The notes: generated from the letters alone by a model not told the origin. 64,000 nt of DNA from Brucella pseudintermedia (GCF_008932435.1 NZ_WBWE01000008.1:157189-221188), one strand, 5' to 3'. Shown: positions 47,101-55,380, counted from the first letter of the stretch. Translations and numbers: made by a program.

Positions 47101-47137
47101 ACGATGCAATCGCCGGAATCTCCGGCAATTGCATCGT
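47101..47137. terminator. Long hairpin after metZ
   Basis: Arms of 17 bases (ACGATGCAAT-C-GCCGGA against TCCGGC-A-ATTGCATCGT) pair at 16 of 17 positions around ATC. It lies 49 bases downstream of the metZ stop. There is no clear T run, so it may stabilise or process the metZ mRNA instead of terminating it. Confidence 0.5.
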
Positions 47138-47185
47138 TTAGGCCTCGGTTTGCAGCCTAAAAGCCACAATATGCGGGACAGTTGT

Positions 47186-48379
47186 TCAGCGAGTGACCTT
47201 CAATGCTGCTTCCACGTCTTCCACGAGGTCATCCGTATCTTCAAGGCCGACCGATATCCGTAGCAGTCCGTCAGAGATACCAAGTTCGGCCTTCGCCTCG
47301 TCGGTAAGGTTCTTGTGCGTCGTGGTCGCAGGGTGGGTGATAAGGCTTTTTGCGTCACCCAGATTGTTGGAGATGCTGAAGACCTGCAAGGCATTCTGGA
47401 ACCTGAACGCTGCCTCCTTGCCGCCTTCCAGCTCAAGGGCGATGAGGGTCGAGCCGCCGGTCATCTGCTTCGCGATAATGTCGGCCTGCGGATGGTCAGC
47501 CCGCCCCGGATAGATCACGCGCTTCACGCCGGGCTTGCCCGCGAGGAAATCGGCCACCGCAGCCGCCGAATGCGTTTGCTGGCGCACGCGCACGGACAAT
47601 GTTTCAAGACCTTTCAGCATGATCCACGCATTGAAGGGGCTGAGGCCCGGACCGGTGTGGCGGAAGTAATCCTGCAGGGTGTTTTCAATCCATTCGCGGT
47701 CGGAGAGGACCACGCCACCAAGGCAGCGCCCCTGACCGTCAATATGCTTTGTCGCAGAATAAACGACGATATGCGCACCGAGCTCCAGCGGCTTCTGGAA
47801 AAGCGGGGTTGCGAAAACATTGTCGACGATAAGCTTAGCGCCCGCTTCATTGGCGACCTGCGCGACGGCAGCGATATCGATAATTTCGAGCGTCGGGTTG
47901 GACGGGCTTTCAAGGAACATAACCTTGGTGTTCGGGCGAACGGCCGCTTTCCAGTTTTCGATGTCGGAACCATCGATGATCGAGATTTCGACGCCATATT
48001 TCGGCAGAAGCGTCTCGACGATGTAGCGACAGGAGCCGAAGACGGCGCGAGCCGAGATCACGTGATCGCCAGCCTGTACCTGACAAAGAATGGCGGCTGC
48101 CACCGCAGCCATGCCGGATGCGGTGGCGCGCGCTTCTTCAGCGCCTTCCAGCGCGCACATGCGTTTTTCAAACATGTCCGTGGTTGGGTTGGCATAACGT
48201 GAATAGATGAAACCCGGGTCCTCACCCTTGAAACGCGCTTCGGCGGCTTCGGCATTAGGATAAAGGAAGCCCTGCGTCAGAAACATCGCTTCCGACATTT
48301 CGGCGAATCCGGAGCGCAGCGATCCGGCATGCACGAGTTCGGTTGCAGGGCGAAACTTGCGGGTATTCTCAGTCGTCAT
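47186..48379 (-). CDS. metZ: O-succinylhomoserine sulfhydrylase
   Basis: PLP enzyme converting O-succinylhomoserine and sulfide to homocysteine in methionine synthesis, 397 residues. Cys/Met-metabolism family features: FIYSRYANPTTDMFEKR, GAEEARATASGMAAV, and VVYSATKHIDGQGRCLGG with the PLP Lys. The length and the ELVHAGSLRSGFAEMSEAMF start fit the alphaproteobacterial MetZ group. An open extension to 48676 runs through a SAM-II riboswitch and is not coding. Expression is controlled by that riboswitch. Confidence 0.95.
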   Translation of the reverse strand: MTTENTRKFRPATELVHAGSLRSGFAEMSEAMFLTQGFLYPNAEAAEARFKGEDPGFIYSRYANPTTDMFEKRMCALEGAEEARATASGMAAVAAAILCQVQAGDHVISARAVFGSCRYIVETLLPKYGVEISIIDGSDIENWKAAVRPNTKVMFLESPSNPTLEIIDIAAVAQVANEAGAKLIVDNVFATPLFQKPLELGAHIVVYSATKHIDGQGRCLGGVVLSDREWIENTLQDYFRHTGPGLSPFNAWIMLKGLETLSVRVRQQTHSAAAVADFLAGKPGVKRVIYPGRADHPQADIIAKQMTGGSTLIALELEGGKEAAFRFQNALQVFSISNNLGDAKSLITHPATTTHKNLTDEAKAELGISDGLLRISVGLEDTDDLVEDVEAALKVTR

Positions 48380-48434
48380 TTTTCCAACCTGTCGAAAAGC
48401 TGGTCGGCCGGGGCACGAGCCTCGGCGGCCAATA

Positions 48435-48468
48435 AAAAACCGGCCTTGCGAAAACGCAAAAGGCCGGT
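48435..48468 (-). terminator. Attenuator terminator of the metZ leader
   Basis: On the minus strand ACCGGCC-TT-TTGCG, TTTT loop, CGCAA-GGCCGGT, then TTTTTTATT. The ACCGGCC arm (48462-48468) can instead pair with GGC-CG-CGGT at 48474-48482 just upstream, giving an anti-terminator. Located between the SAM-II element and metZ. Confidence 0.85.
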
Positions 48469-48482
48469 AACGAACCGCGGCC

Positions 48483-48536
48483 TTTTTTAGCGAATTCTTT
48501 AACGTGGCTGCAAGCCGGCCGGCCAAATCACCACGG
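48483..48536 (-). promoter_or_regulatory. SAM-II riboswitch (SAM/alpha) of metZ
   Basis: Minus-strand leader carries the SAM-II core: CCGTGGTGATTTGG, CCGGCCGGCTTGCAGCCACG (P1 pairs CGTGG with CCACG), TTAAA, and the 3' pseudoknot strand GCTAAAA. Known SAM-II RNAs bind S-adenosylmethionine and repress methionine genes in Alphaproteobacteria. It is 157-104 bases upstream of the metZ ATG, with an attenuator hairpin in between, so control here looks transcriptional. Confidence 0.92.
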
Positions 48537-48716
48537 AACAGTTTTCCATTATGCCTGTTGCGTGAAGCCGTCAATGCCGAAACCAACTCATTTCTCGAAA
48601 AGCGCATCCCGGGCGCCATGAAAATACTCTGATTCCTGCGGAAAACCCGGTTTCTAGCGGTTGGAAGGGTTGGCATCGAGGCCCCGAGCGGTCAATGGTC
48701 TTTGTCAAGCAATGCC

Positions 48717-48813
48717 TAGAGCACGTCTCTCGAAACCGGGGCGCGGGTTTCGGGATAGATGTGCGTGAAACAAGAGAATAAAACATGTCGCTTGATAAAG
48801 TACGACATGTTTT
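48717..48813. repeat. Composite palindromic repeat upstream of dcd
   Basis: Begins TAGAGCACGTCT, contains CGAAACC/GGTTTCG (48731-48752), and ends with a perfect 11-bp inverted repeat AAAACATGTCG/CGACATGTTTT (48780-48790 and 48803-48813) around CTTGATAAAGTA. Members of this CGAAACCGG/GACATG class are widespread between rhizobial genes. It ends 21 bases before the dcd start and may affect its expression. Confidence 0.65.
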
Positions 48814-48834
48814 AGGCTACGGAGTATCGGGTTG

Positions 48835-49926
48835 ATGATGCAGAAAGATGCTGGAATTCTGGCGGATGCGGATATCTCCGCGCTGTTTGAAAGCGGTTTG
48901 CTGGCGTCGCCGCGCCCTCTTGATCCCGACCAGATACAGCCTGCGAGCCTTGATTTGAGGCTTGGCGCGAAAGCCTATCGCGTTCGCGCCTCTTTCATGC
49001 CGGGGCCGGGGACGCCGGTCATCGAGAAGCTCGAACGGTTGAAATTGCACGAGATCGACCTGACCGCAGGAGCCGTTCTGGAAACGGGCTGCGTTTACAT
49101 CGTTCCGCTTCTCGAAAGCCTGGCGCTGTCGCCTGACCTTTCCGCGTCGGCAAATCCGAAGAGTTCGACGGGTCGTCTGGACATCTTCACCCGCGTCATT
49201 GCCGACGGAGCACAGGAATTCGATAAAGTGCCTGCCGGATATAAAGGTCCGCTCTATCTGGAAGTCAGCCCGCGTACGTTCCCAATCGTCGTGCGTACAG
49301 GTTCCCGCCTGTCGCAGATACGTTTCCGCAAGGGCCGTGCACAGCTTGACGAGGCTGAGCTTGCTGCATTGCATAAGGCTGAAACGCTGGTCGCATCGGA
49401 AATGCCGAATATCTCCGGCGGTGGCATTGCGCTGTCGGTCGATCTTTCAGGCGGGCCTGACCGGCTGATCGGCTATCGCGGAAAGCACCATACGGCTGTG
49501 GTGGATGTGGACAAGCGTGCGGCGCACGACATCCTTGATTTCTGGGAGCCGATCTATGATCGGGGCGCGCGCGAACTCGTGCTCGATCCGGATGAATTCT
49601 ATATCCTCGTTTCGCGCGAGGCTGTGCATGTGCCACCGCTTTATGCAGCCGAAATGACGCCATTCGATCCGCTGGTCGGTGAGTTCCGGGTTCATTACGC
49701 AGGCTTCTTCGATCCGGGCTTCGGGCACAGTGCCGCGGGCGGAACCGGCAGTCGCGCGGTTCTGGAAGTCCGTAGCCACGAGGTTCCGTTCATTCTGGAA
49801 CACGGGCAAATTGTCGGGCGTCTGGTTTACGAACATATGCTGCATCGCCCGTCTGCGCTTTATGGGATTGATCTCGGCTCCAACTATCAGGCGCAGCAGT
49901 TGAAGCTTTCCAAGCATTTTCGTTGA
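48835..49926 (+). CDS. dcd: 2'-deoxycytidine 5'-triphosphate deaminase, double-length alphaproteobacterial form
   Basis: Deaminates dCTP to dUTP for thymidylate supply. It has 363 residues, about twice the ~190 of classic trimeric Dcd, and shows two dUTPase/Dcd-like halves. The N-terminal half has QIQPASLDLRLGAKAYRVRA and SANPKSSTGRLDIFTRVI; the C-terminal half has DLSGGPDRLIGYRGKHH and EVRSHEVPFILEHGQIVGRL with YGIDLGSNYQAQ at the end. ATG at 48835 is chosen (GGAG 10 bases upstream); TTG 48832 and ATG 48838 are in frame. Confidence 0.88.
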   Translation: MMQKDAGILADADISALFESGLLASPRPLDPDQIQPASLDLRLGAKAYRVRASFMPGPGTPVIEKLERLKLHEIDLTAGAVLETGCVYIVPLLESLALSPDLSASANPKSSTGRLDIFTRVIADGAQEFDKVPAGYKGPLYLEVSPRTFPIVVRTGSRLSQIRFRKGRAQLDEAELAALHKAETLVASEMPNISGGGIALSVDLSGGPDRLIGYRGKHHTAVVDVDKRAAHDILDFWEPIYDRGARELVLDPDEFYILVSREAVHVPPLYAAEMTPFDPLVGEFRVHYAGFFDPGFGHSAAGGTGSRAVLEVRSHEVPFILEHGQIVGRLVYEHMLHRPSALYGIDLGSNYQAQQLKLSKHFR

Positions 49927-49936
49927 CTATAATAGC

Positions 49937-49969
49937 CTCCTCCAAGCAAATATAATTCTGGTGGAGGAG
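49937..49969. promoter_or_regulatory. Inverted repeat covering the ribosome-binding site of the GlxA-type regulator
   Basis: CTCCTCCA (49937-49944) is complementary to TGGAGGAG (49962-49969), the ribosome-binding site of the next gene. A perfect TATAAT (49951-49956) lies in the 17-base loop. If transcription starts upstream, the site would be masked in the mRNA. Confidence 0.5.
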
Positions 49970-49979
49970 CAAGATCGAC

Positions 49980-50990
49980 GTGACGAACGGAACTGAACGC
50001 GATCGAGACAACAAGCTGCAAGCCGCAACCGATGCCCCGCAACGCAGGCTGTCGGTCGGCATTGTTGCCTTGCCCGGTTTTACGCTGAGTGCGCTCAGTC
50101 TTTTCCTTGATCCCTTCCGCCTTGCTGCCGATGATCGCGACAAGAGCCGCCAGATACGTTGTGCGTGGAAAATCTGCACGCTTTCAGGAGACCCTGTTAC
50201 CTCCAGTTCCGGCATGGTGATCGAGCCGACCGCTCCGATTGGCGAGCTCGACGATTGCGATTATGTGGCGGTGGTCGGAGGATTGCTGGCGCAATATCGG
50301 CCGAGACAGCAGGCGCTGGTGGATCTCATCAAGCGTGCCGACCGGCGCGGCAAGACGGTCGTGGGCCTTTGCACGGCCGCCTTTCTACTGGCGGAAGCTG
50401 GCCTTCTGCCGGACCGCAATTGCTGTGTCAGCTGGTTCCATCGCGACGATTTTCTGGAGCTTTTCGACGGTTATACAGCCGATACGACGAGCCTGTTTCA
50501 TCGTAGCGGAAGGCATTTTACCTGTGCCGGCGGACTTGGCACGGCATCGCTGGCGCTTTCAATCATTCAGAATGAGATTTCGGAGGAACTGGCGCGCAAG
50601 AGTGCGTCCATCCTCATGATCCCCTATGAGCTTGTCCGTTCCGAACAACCGGCGCTAAGCTTCAACGGAGTGCGCTCGCCGATGATCCGCAAGGCAATCC
50701 GCATTTTTGAGGAAACACTGGAAGATCCGGTGCCGATGATCGACGTCGCGCGGCGACTGGGAATTTCCGTCCGCCAGATGGAGCGTGGCTTCAAGCTTGC
50801 ACTTGAGAGAACGGCGTTCGAGGTTCGTGAAGAGCTTCGGGTTAAGAAGGCCAAGGAACTCCTGTCGGAGACAAGCTTGTCGCTGCTGGAAGTGGCTGTT
50901 GCCAGCGGCTTTACCGATACGCGCAGCATGAACCGCTCGTTCTCGCGGCAAAAGCAGAAAGCCCCGCGCGAGTACCGCAAGCAGCGGTGA
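49980..50990 (+). CDS. GlxA-family transcriptional regulator (DJ-1/PfpI domain plus AraC helix-turn-helix)
   Basis: Regulator of 336 residues. Residues about 20-190 form a class-I glutamine-amidotransferase-like domain (VGIVALPGFTLSALSLFLDP; nucleophile-elbow-like VVGLCTAAFLLAEAGL with the Cys). Residues about 225-330 form an AraC/XylS DNA-binding domain (ARRLGISVRQMERGFKLAL; SLLEVAVASGFTDTRSMNRS). Family members such as GbdR, ArgR and CdhR sense amino acids and quaternary amines. Start is GTG behind GGTGGAGGAG. No obvious target operon is adjacent; it may act at a distance. Confidence 0.85.
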   Translation: MTNGTERDRDNKLQAATDAPQRRLSVGIVALPGFTLSALSLFLDPFRLAADDRDKSRQIRCAWKICTLSGDPVTSSSGMVIEPTAPIGELDDCDYVAVVGGLLAQYRPRQQALVDLIKRADRRGKTVVGLCTAAFLLAEAGLLPDRNCCVSWFHRDDFLELFDGYTADTTSLFHRSGRHFTCAGGLGTASLALSIIQNEISEELARKSASILMIPYELVRSEQPALSFNGVRSPMIRKAIRIFEETLEDPVPMIDVARRLGISVRQMERGFKLALERTAFEVREELRVKKAKELLSETSLSLLEVAVASGFTDTRSMNRSFSRQKQKAPREYRKQR

Positions 50991-51081
50991 GCGAGGGCAG
51001 AACTTGCGCGGGCTGCATGGAGAGCCTATTTCTTGCGCGAAGAATCTGTCGTTTTGGCCGATAACCTTACAGGAGATTTGC

Positions 51082-51348
51082 ATGTCGGATGGTGTAAACC
51101 GTTTTCTTGGCGATACCCCGGCCCGCGTTCTGATCAAGCTGGTGCTGATTTCGCTGGTGGTTGGCGTGGTCATGAGCGCGTTTCACTGGACGCCCTATGA
51201 CATCTTGTACGGCATCCGGGATTTCTTCCTCCGCCTCTGGAATATGGGCTTTTCGGCAATCTCAGGTTTTGTCGACTATCTGGTCCTTGGCGCGGCTGTC
51301 GTCATCCCTGCCTTTATTTTGCTCCGCATCCTCAGCTACCGGAAATGA
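51082..51348 (+). CDS. Small membrane protein of DUF6460-like type
   Basis: 88-residue protein with two hydrophobic segments (about residues 16-38 and 62-84), starting MSDGVNRFLGDTPARVLIKL and carrying the amphipathic SAFHWTPYDILYGIRDFFLR between them. The ATG at 51082 has AGGAG 6 bases upstream; an upstream in-frame extension is not supported. Such integrase-like-named DUF6460 proteins are common in Rhizobiales and have no known function; family assignment is from memory of the motif. Followed 34 bases later by the CAP-domain gene. Confidence 0.75.
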   Translation: MSDGVNRFLGDTPARVLIKLVLISLVVGVVMSAFHWTPYDILYGIRDFFLRLWNMGFSAISGFVDYLVLGAAVVIPAFILLRILSYRK

Positions 51349-51382
51349 ACTCAATTCAATAATTGGATAGTTCAGGCAGGCA

Positions 51383-51865
51383 ATGCAGCAAAAACAAGGA
51401 CTTATACTTAACCGGCGTGGCTTTCTTGTCCTTGCCGGAGGAGCGCTGGCGGTGACGGCAATGCCGTGGAAGGCGGCGTTGGCAGCAGGTGACGACGATC
51501 CCACCGCGATTTTCAATGCTATTCGCAAGGCAAACGGACTGCCTTTGATGGCGACGGATTCCAAGCTCGAGCAAGCCGCGCTCTATCAGGCAAAGCGCAT
51601 GGCGAGTTATGGCAAGATCGGTCACAGCGTCGGCTGGGGTAACGGTTTCGTCGCGCGGTTGCGGCAAGCTGGTATCCGTGGGCCAGCAGCAGAGAATGTG
51701 GCGTCGGGGCAGCGCAGTACACAAGCCGTGTTCGATGCCTGGATGAAATCGCCCGGCCATCGCAAGAACATGCTCGACCCGACTTTCGAGCATTATGGCC
51801 TCGCCTGGGCAACGCCGGAAAACAAGCCAACCTATATATATTGGGCCATGATGCTCGGGCTCTGA
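51383..51865 (+). CDS. Tat-exported CAP/SCP-domain protein
   Basis: Secreted protein of 160 residues. The N-terminus has a twin-arginine signal (LNRRGFLVLAGGALAVTAMP, then ALAAG). The mature part is a single CAP (cysteine-rich secretory protein) domain: IRKANGLPLMATDSKLEQAA, MASYGKIGHSVGWG with the first His, GPAAENVASGQ with the Glu, and MKSPGHRKNMLDPTFEHYGL with the second His. These His/Glu residues line the CAP cavity. Bacterial CAP proteins are linked to envelope functions but rarely characterised. Confidence 0.87.
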   Translation: MQQKQGLILNRRGFLVLAGGALAVTAMPWKAALAAGDDDPTAIFNAIRKANGLPLMATDSKLEQAALYQAKRMASYGKIGHSVGWGNGFVARLRQAGIRGPAAENVASGQRSTQAVFDAWMKSPGHRKNMLDPTFEHYGLAWATPENKPTYIYWAMMLGL

Positions 51866-51990
51866 TGCCTGATTTCTCCTGACAGTCGGCTGTCAGGAAC
51901 TGCGACAATAGGGTGGCCGAATTATCTGTCGTTCCGATCGATTCCAGAGTAGATCGTTCTGATCTGAGGGGAATATTCGGGACAAGCATT

Positions 51991-53343
51991 ATGGATCAGT
52001 CGCTGCAACGTGGTGGCGTAACAAGGCCGTTTGAGGTCACACACAGGATGGTGATGCTGATCGCCATTCCCATGACGCTTGCCGCCATCACCACGCCGCT
52101 TCTGGGTCTTGTCGATATGGGCGTTGTCGGCCAGATGGGGCAGGCCGAGTTGATCGGCGGATTGGCGATTGGCGCGCTCGTCTTCGATTTCCTGCTGTCG
52201 ATGTTCAATTTCCTGCGTTCAGGCACGACCGGACTGGTCGCGCAGGCCGTGGGTGCGGAAGACGCGGTGGAAGAGCAGGCTATTTTCTGGCGCGCAATCA
52301 TCATCGCGGTGGTTGCCGGCGGCCTGATGATCCTGTGCCTGCCGGTTATCATCGCTGTCTCTTCCACCTTCATGCACCCGACTTCTGCCACACAGGAAGC
52401 GATGGCGACCTATGTGTCGATCCGCATGCTGTCGGCGCCGGTTGCGCTCATCAACTATTCTATCCTTGGGCTGGTGCTCGGGCGCGGACAGGGCATTGTC
52501 GGCCTCGGCCTTCAGGTGCTGCTCAACGGCATCAATATCGTGCTGTGTATTATCCTTGGGCTCGAATTGGGCTGGGGCGTCACCGGCGTTGCTTGGGCGA
52601 CCGTGACCGGCGAGACCGTCGCGGCTCTCGTCGGCATGTTCATTGTGCTGCGGCATTTCCGCAAGGATGCGTCACTGCGACCAGACCGGGCGCGGATATT
52701 CCAGAAGCAAGGAATCTTGCGCATGGTCGCGATCAATCGCGACATCATGATCCGCTCTTTCCTGCTTCTCACGGCCTTCGCATTCTTCACGCGAGCTGGG
52801 TCCGATCTCGGACCGGTCACACTTGCGGCCAATGCCGTCTTGATGAACTTCTTCCTCATCGCCGGGTTTTTCCTGGACGGTATGGCGGCGGCGGCTGAAC
52901 AGATCGTGGGTCGGTCTATCGGGGCGCGCTACAGTCCTGCGTTCGTGCGCGGCGCCAAGCTCACTTTCGTCTGGGGGCTGGTCATGGCGAGTATCATCGC
53001 CTTTTTCCTGCTGGTGTTCGGCGATGCGATCATCGGGCTTCTATCCAAGGCGGAAGATGTCCACGCCGAAGCCTTGAAATATCTGCCCTGGGCGGCGCTG
53101 ACAGGCATGACCGGGCTGCTGGCCTTCCATATGGACGGGGTATATATCGGCGCCACATGGTCGCGCGACATGCGCAACATGATGTTCCTGTCGCTCGGCT
53201 TCTTTCTGGCAGTTCTCTATGCGGCAAAGCCCGTAATTGGTAATCACGGGCTTTGGCTGGCTCTCAACCTGTTTCTGTCAATTCGCGGAGTTTTGCTTCT
53301 GGCGATCCTGCCGCGGCGTTATCGTACAGAATTCACTGTTTGA
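51991..53343 (+). CDS. MATE-family efflux transporter
   Basis: Cation-coupled exporter of the DinF branch of the MATE family, 450 residues with 12 predicted helices in two bundles. Typical N-terminal stretch is AIPMTLAAITTPLLGLVDMGVVGQM, and the second half opens with RDIMIRSFLLLTAFAFFTRAG, then FFLDGMAAAAEQIVGRSIGA. Substrates unknown. The frame is open to a GTG at 51913, but the ATG at 51991 with GGGA 8 bases upstream gives the usual family start (MDQSLQ). Convergent with pyrD across 8 bases and no hairpin. Confidence 0.88.
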   Translation: MDQSLQRGGVTRPFEVTHRMVMLIAIPMTLAAITTPLLGLVDMGVVGQMGQAELIGGLAIGALVFDFLLSMFNFLRSGTTGLVAQAVGAEDAVEEQAIFWRAIIIAVVAGGLMILCLPVIIAVSSTFMHPTSATQEAMATYVSIRMLSAPVALINYSILGLVLGRGQGIVGLGLQVLLNGINIVLCIILGLELGWGVTGVAWATVTGETVAALVGMFIVLRHFRKDASLRPDRARIFQKQGILRMVAINRDIMIRSFLLLTAFAFFTRAGSDLGPVTLAANAVLMNFFLIAGFFLDGMAAAAEQIVGRSIGARYSPAFVRGAKLTFVWGLVMASIIAFFLLVFGDAIIGLLSKAEDVHAEALKYLPWAALTGMTGLLAFHMDGVYIGATWSRDMRNMMFLSLGFFLAVLYAAKPVIGNHGLWLALNLFLSIRGVLLLAILPRRYRTEFTV

Positions 53344-53351
53344 TCAGGCTC

Positions 53352-54446
53352 TCAGGCAGGCAGTGCGCGCTTCGCCCAGTCGCTGGTGTCCCGGTCGCGC
53401 AGTGCGGCGATGTTGGCGACGCCCTCGCGCTTCACAGCAGCAGACAGCCCGCGCAAGATCTCTGCAGGCAGGTTCGGCCCGCGATAAATCAGGCCCGTAT
53501 AAAGCTGGACCAGATCGGCGCCAGCCTTGATCTTTGCCAGCGCTGTTTCAGCGCTATCCACGCCGCCGACCCCGATCAGCGGCATGTCGGGACCCACGCG
53601 CTCGCGCATCCGGGCGAGGACAATGGTGGAACGGTCGAAAAGCGGTGCGCCGGAAAGTCCGCCCGCTTCATTGCGGTTGTCGGCACTTTTCAGTCCTGCG
53701 CGTGAAAGGGTCGTATTGGATACGATAATGCCGTCCAGCTTCTGTTCCGTTGCCTCTGCAGCGATATCGTCCAGCTCTTCATCCGCGAGATCGGGCGCGA
53801 TCTTGAGAAATACCGGACGCTTCAGCGTGCACATCTTGCCTTCTTCGTTGCGGGCTTCCAGCACGCGGCTCAACAACTCATGCAAGGCTTCGCGAGCCTG
53901 AAGGTTGCGCAGCCCCGGCGTGTTGGGCGAAGAGATGTTAACCGTGAAATAGCGCGCCAGCTGGTAGAAACGCCGAATACCGGCGACATAATCGGTGACG
54001 CGATCTTCGGCATCCTTGTTGGCGCCTATATTGACGCCCACAATGCCGCTTTTGCCTGCGCGTTGCGACAGGCGCTTGAATGCGGCATCATGACCTTCAT
54101 TGTTGAAGCCGAGGCGATTGATGACGGCTCTGTCATCCAAGAGGCGGAAAATGCGCGGACGCGGATTGCCGCTCTGCGGGCGTGGTGTGATGGTGCCGAT
54201 TTCGGTAAAGCCGAAGCCCAGCTTCAACAGCGCATCGGGCACTTCAGCATTCTTGTCGTAACCCGCGGCCATACCGAGCGGATTTGGAAACTGCAGCCCC
54301 GCAACCTTGACGGAAAGAGCCGGATCGTTTGGCGCGCCGCAGGTCACAAGGCCCGTCTTCAGCCCCGCGATGGAAAGGCCATGCGCCTGTTCCGCGTCGA
54401 AGGCAAAAAGGGCGCGTCGCCCGAGAGTTTCAAAAATCCCGCTCAT
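53352..54446 (-). CDS. pyrD: Dihydroorotate dehydrogenase (quinone), class 2
   Basis: Oxidises dihydroorotate to orotate in pyrimidine synthesis, passing electrons to membrane quinone. It has 364 residues, normal for class 2. The N-terminal amphipathic membrane helix is present (IFETLGRRALFAFDAEQAH). FMN and active-site motifs: NPLGMAAGYDKNAEV, NISSPNTPGLRNLQ with the catalytic Ser, and LIGVGGVDSAETALAKIKAG. The ATG overlaps the DUF952 stop by one base (TAATG), so the two genes form an operon. Confidence 0.96.
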   Translation of the reverse strand: MSGIFETLGRRALFAFDAEQAHGLSIAGLKTGLVTCGAPNDPALSVKVAGLQFPNPLGMAAGYDKNAEVPDALLKLGFGFTEIGTITPRPQSGNPRPRIFRLLDDRAVINRLGFNNEGHDAAFKRLSQRAGKSGIVGVNIGANKDAEDRVTDYVAGIRRFYQLARYFTVNISSPNTPGLRNLQAREALHELLSRVLEARNEEGKMCTLKRPVFLKIAPDLADEELDDIAAEATEQKLDGIIVSNTTLSRAGLKSADNRNEAGGLSGAPLFDRSTIVLARMRERVGPDMPLIGVGGVDSAETALAKIKAGADLVQLYTGLIYRGPNLPAEILRGLSAAVKREGVANIAALRDRDTSDWAKRALPA

Positions 54447-54796
54447 TAATCTTCCAGCTCCGGAAAAATGTGAAGACCATCATCGCCCAGTGGCAGGGTT
54501 TCAACCTTCAAAACAGCCGCAAGCGGCAGCTGTCCATACAGATGGGGAAACAGGGCTCCGCCGCGTGAAACTTCAAACTTCAATGCTGCGCCAAGCGCGG
54601 CGGCGTTGACGCTGATCAGAAGCAAATCCTCTTGGCCCGCAAAATGCTTGGCCGCCGTTTCCCGCACCTGTGTTGCAGTAGAGAAATGGATATAGCCATC
54701 GGCAATATCAACTGGAGCGCCGGTAAAACTGCCAGCCTCTTCTGCCTGAGCCCAAAGCTCGCGCGGAGCGATCTTATAGATGATCTCGTTGGTCAT
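54446..54796 (-). CDS. DUF952 family protein
   Basis: Small cytoplasmic protein of 116 residues. The family's conserved stretch is clear: GSFTGAPVDIADGYIHFSTA, then ETAAKHFAGQEDLLLISVNA, and RGGALFPHLYGQLPLAAVL. Function unknown; it is often found next to pyrD in Rhizobiales and in fusions with acyl- or ribosyl-transferase-like folds. First gene of the two-gene operon with pyrD. Confidence 0.9.
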   Translation of the reverse strand: MTNEIIYKIAPRELWAQAEEAGSFTGAPVDIADGYIHFSTATQVRETAAKHFAGQEDLLLISVNAAALGAALKFEVSRGGALFPHLYGQLPLAAVLKVETLPLGDDGLHIFPELED

Positions 54797-54910
54797 GGCT
54801 GCTCTCTAGACCGAATTTCTTCGGAAATCAAAGTCCCGCATGTTCGATTTTCGTCGTAAACCTCCCATATGATGGGGACACCTCAAAGAGAAGCTGAAGG
54901 GAATGGCGTT

Positions 54911-55369
54911 ATGTTCAACAGAAAGACACTGATGGTTCGTAATCTGGCTGCTGTTGCCCTTCTTGGTTCAGCGCTCGCCCCGGTTAATGCGCTTGCGCAG
55001 GAAAACGGGCGCTATCGGCTGGAAGGCACGGAAAACGGCTATGTCCGGCTGGACACGCGAACGGGCGCGCTCTCTACCTGTGCGGAGCAGCAGGGACAAC
55101 TTGTCTGCAAGATGGCGACCGAAGATCGCGAGGCGTATGAGAACGATATTGCCAGCTTGCAGGACCGTGTGAAGAAGCTTGAGGACAAGGTTGCCGCTCT
55201 TGAAGGAAAGGGCGGAAGCGCTGCTTCGGGCCTGCCCACCGAGCAGGAGTTTGAGCAATCCATGAGTTATATGGAGCGGTTCATGCGGCGCTTTATGGAC
55301 ATAGCGAAAAGTTTCGACAGTGAGCCGGAGAAGCCGAACAACGAACCGCCTCCCGGCGGTCGGACGTGA
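54911..55369 (+). CDS. Exported coiled-coil protein, function unknown
   Basis: Protein of 152 residues. It has a Sec signal (LAAVALLGSALAPVNALAQ), a short beta-like segment with two Cys (ENGYVRLDTRTGALSTC, QGQLVCKMA) and a heptad coiled coil (about residues 82-108, IASLQDRVKKLEDKVAALEG). The tail is acidic and Pro-rich. The ATG at 54911 has GAAGGGA at 9 bases. I do not recognise a named family beyond rhizobial exported hypotheticals. Monocistronic with a clear terminator. Confidence 0.8.
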   Translation: MFNRKTLMVRNLAAVALLGSALAPVNALAQENGRYRLEGTENGYVRLDTRTGALSTCAEQQGQLVCKMATEDREAYENDIASLQDRVKKLEDKVAALEGKGGSAASGLPTEQEFEQSMSYMERFMRRFMDIAKSFDSEPEKPNNEPPPGGRT

Positions 55370-55380
55370 CGACAAGCAAA

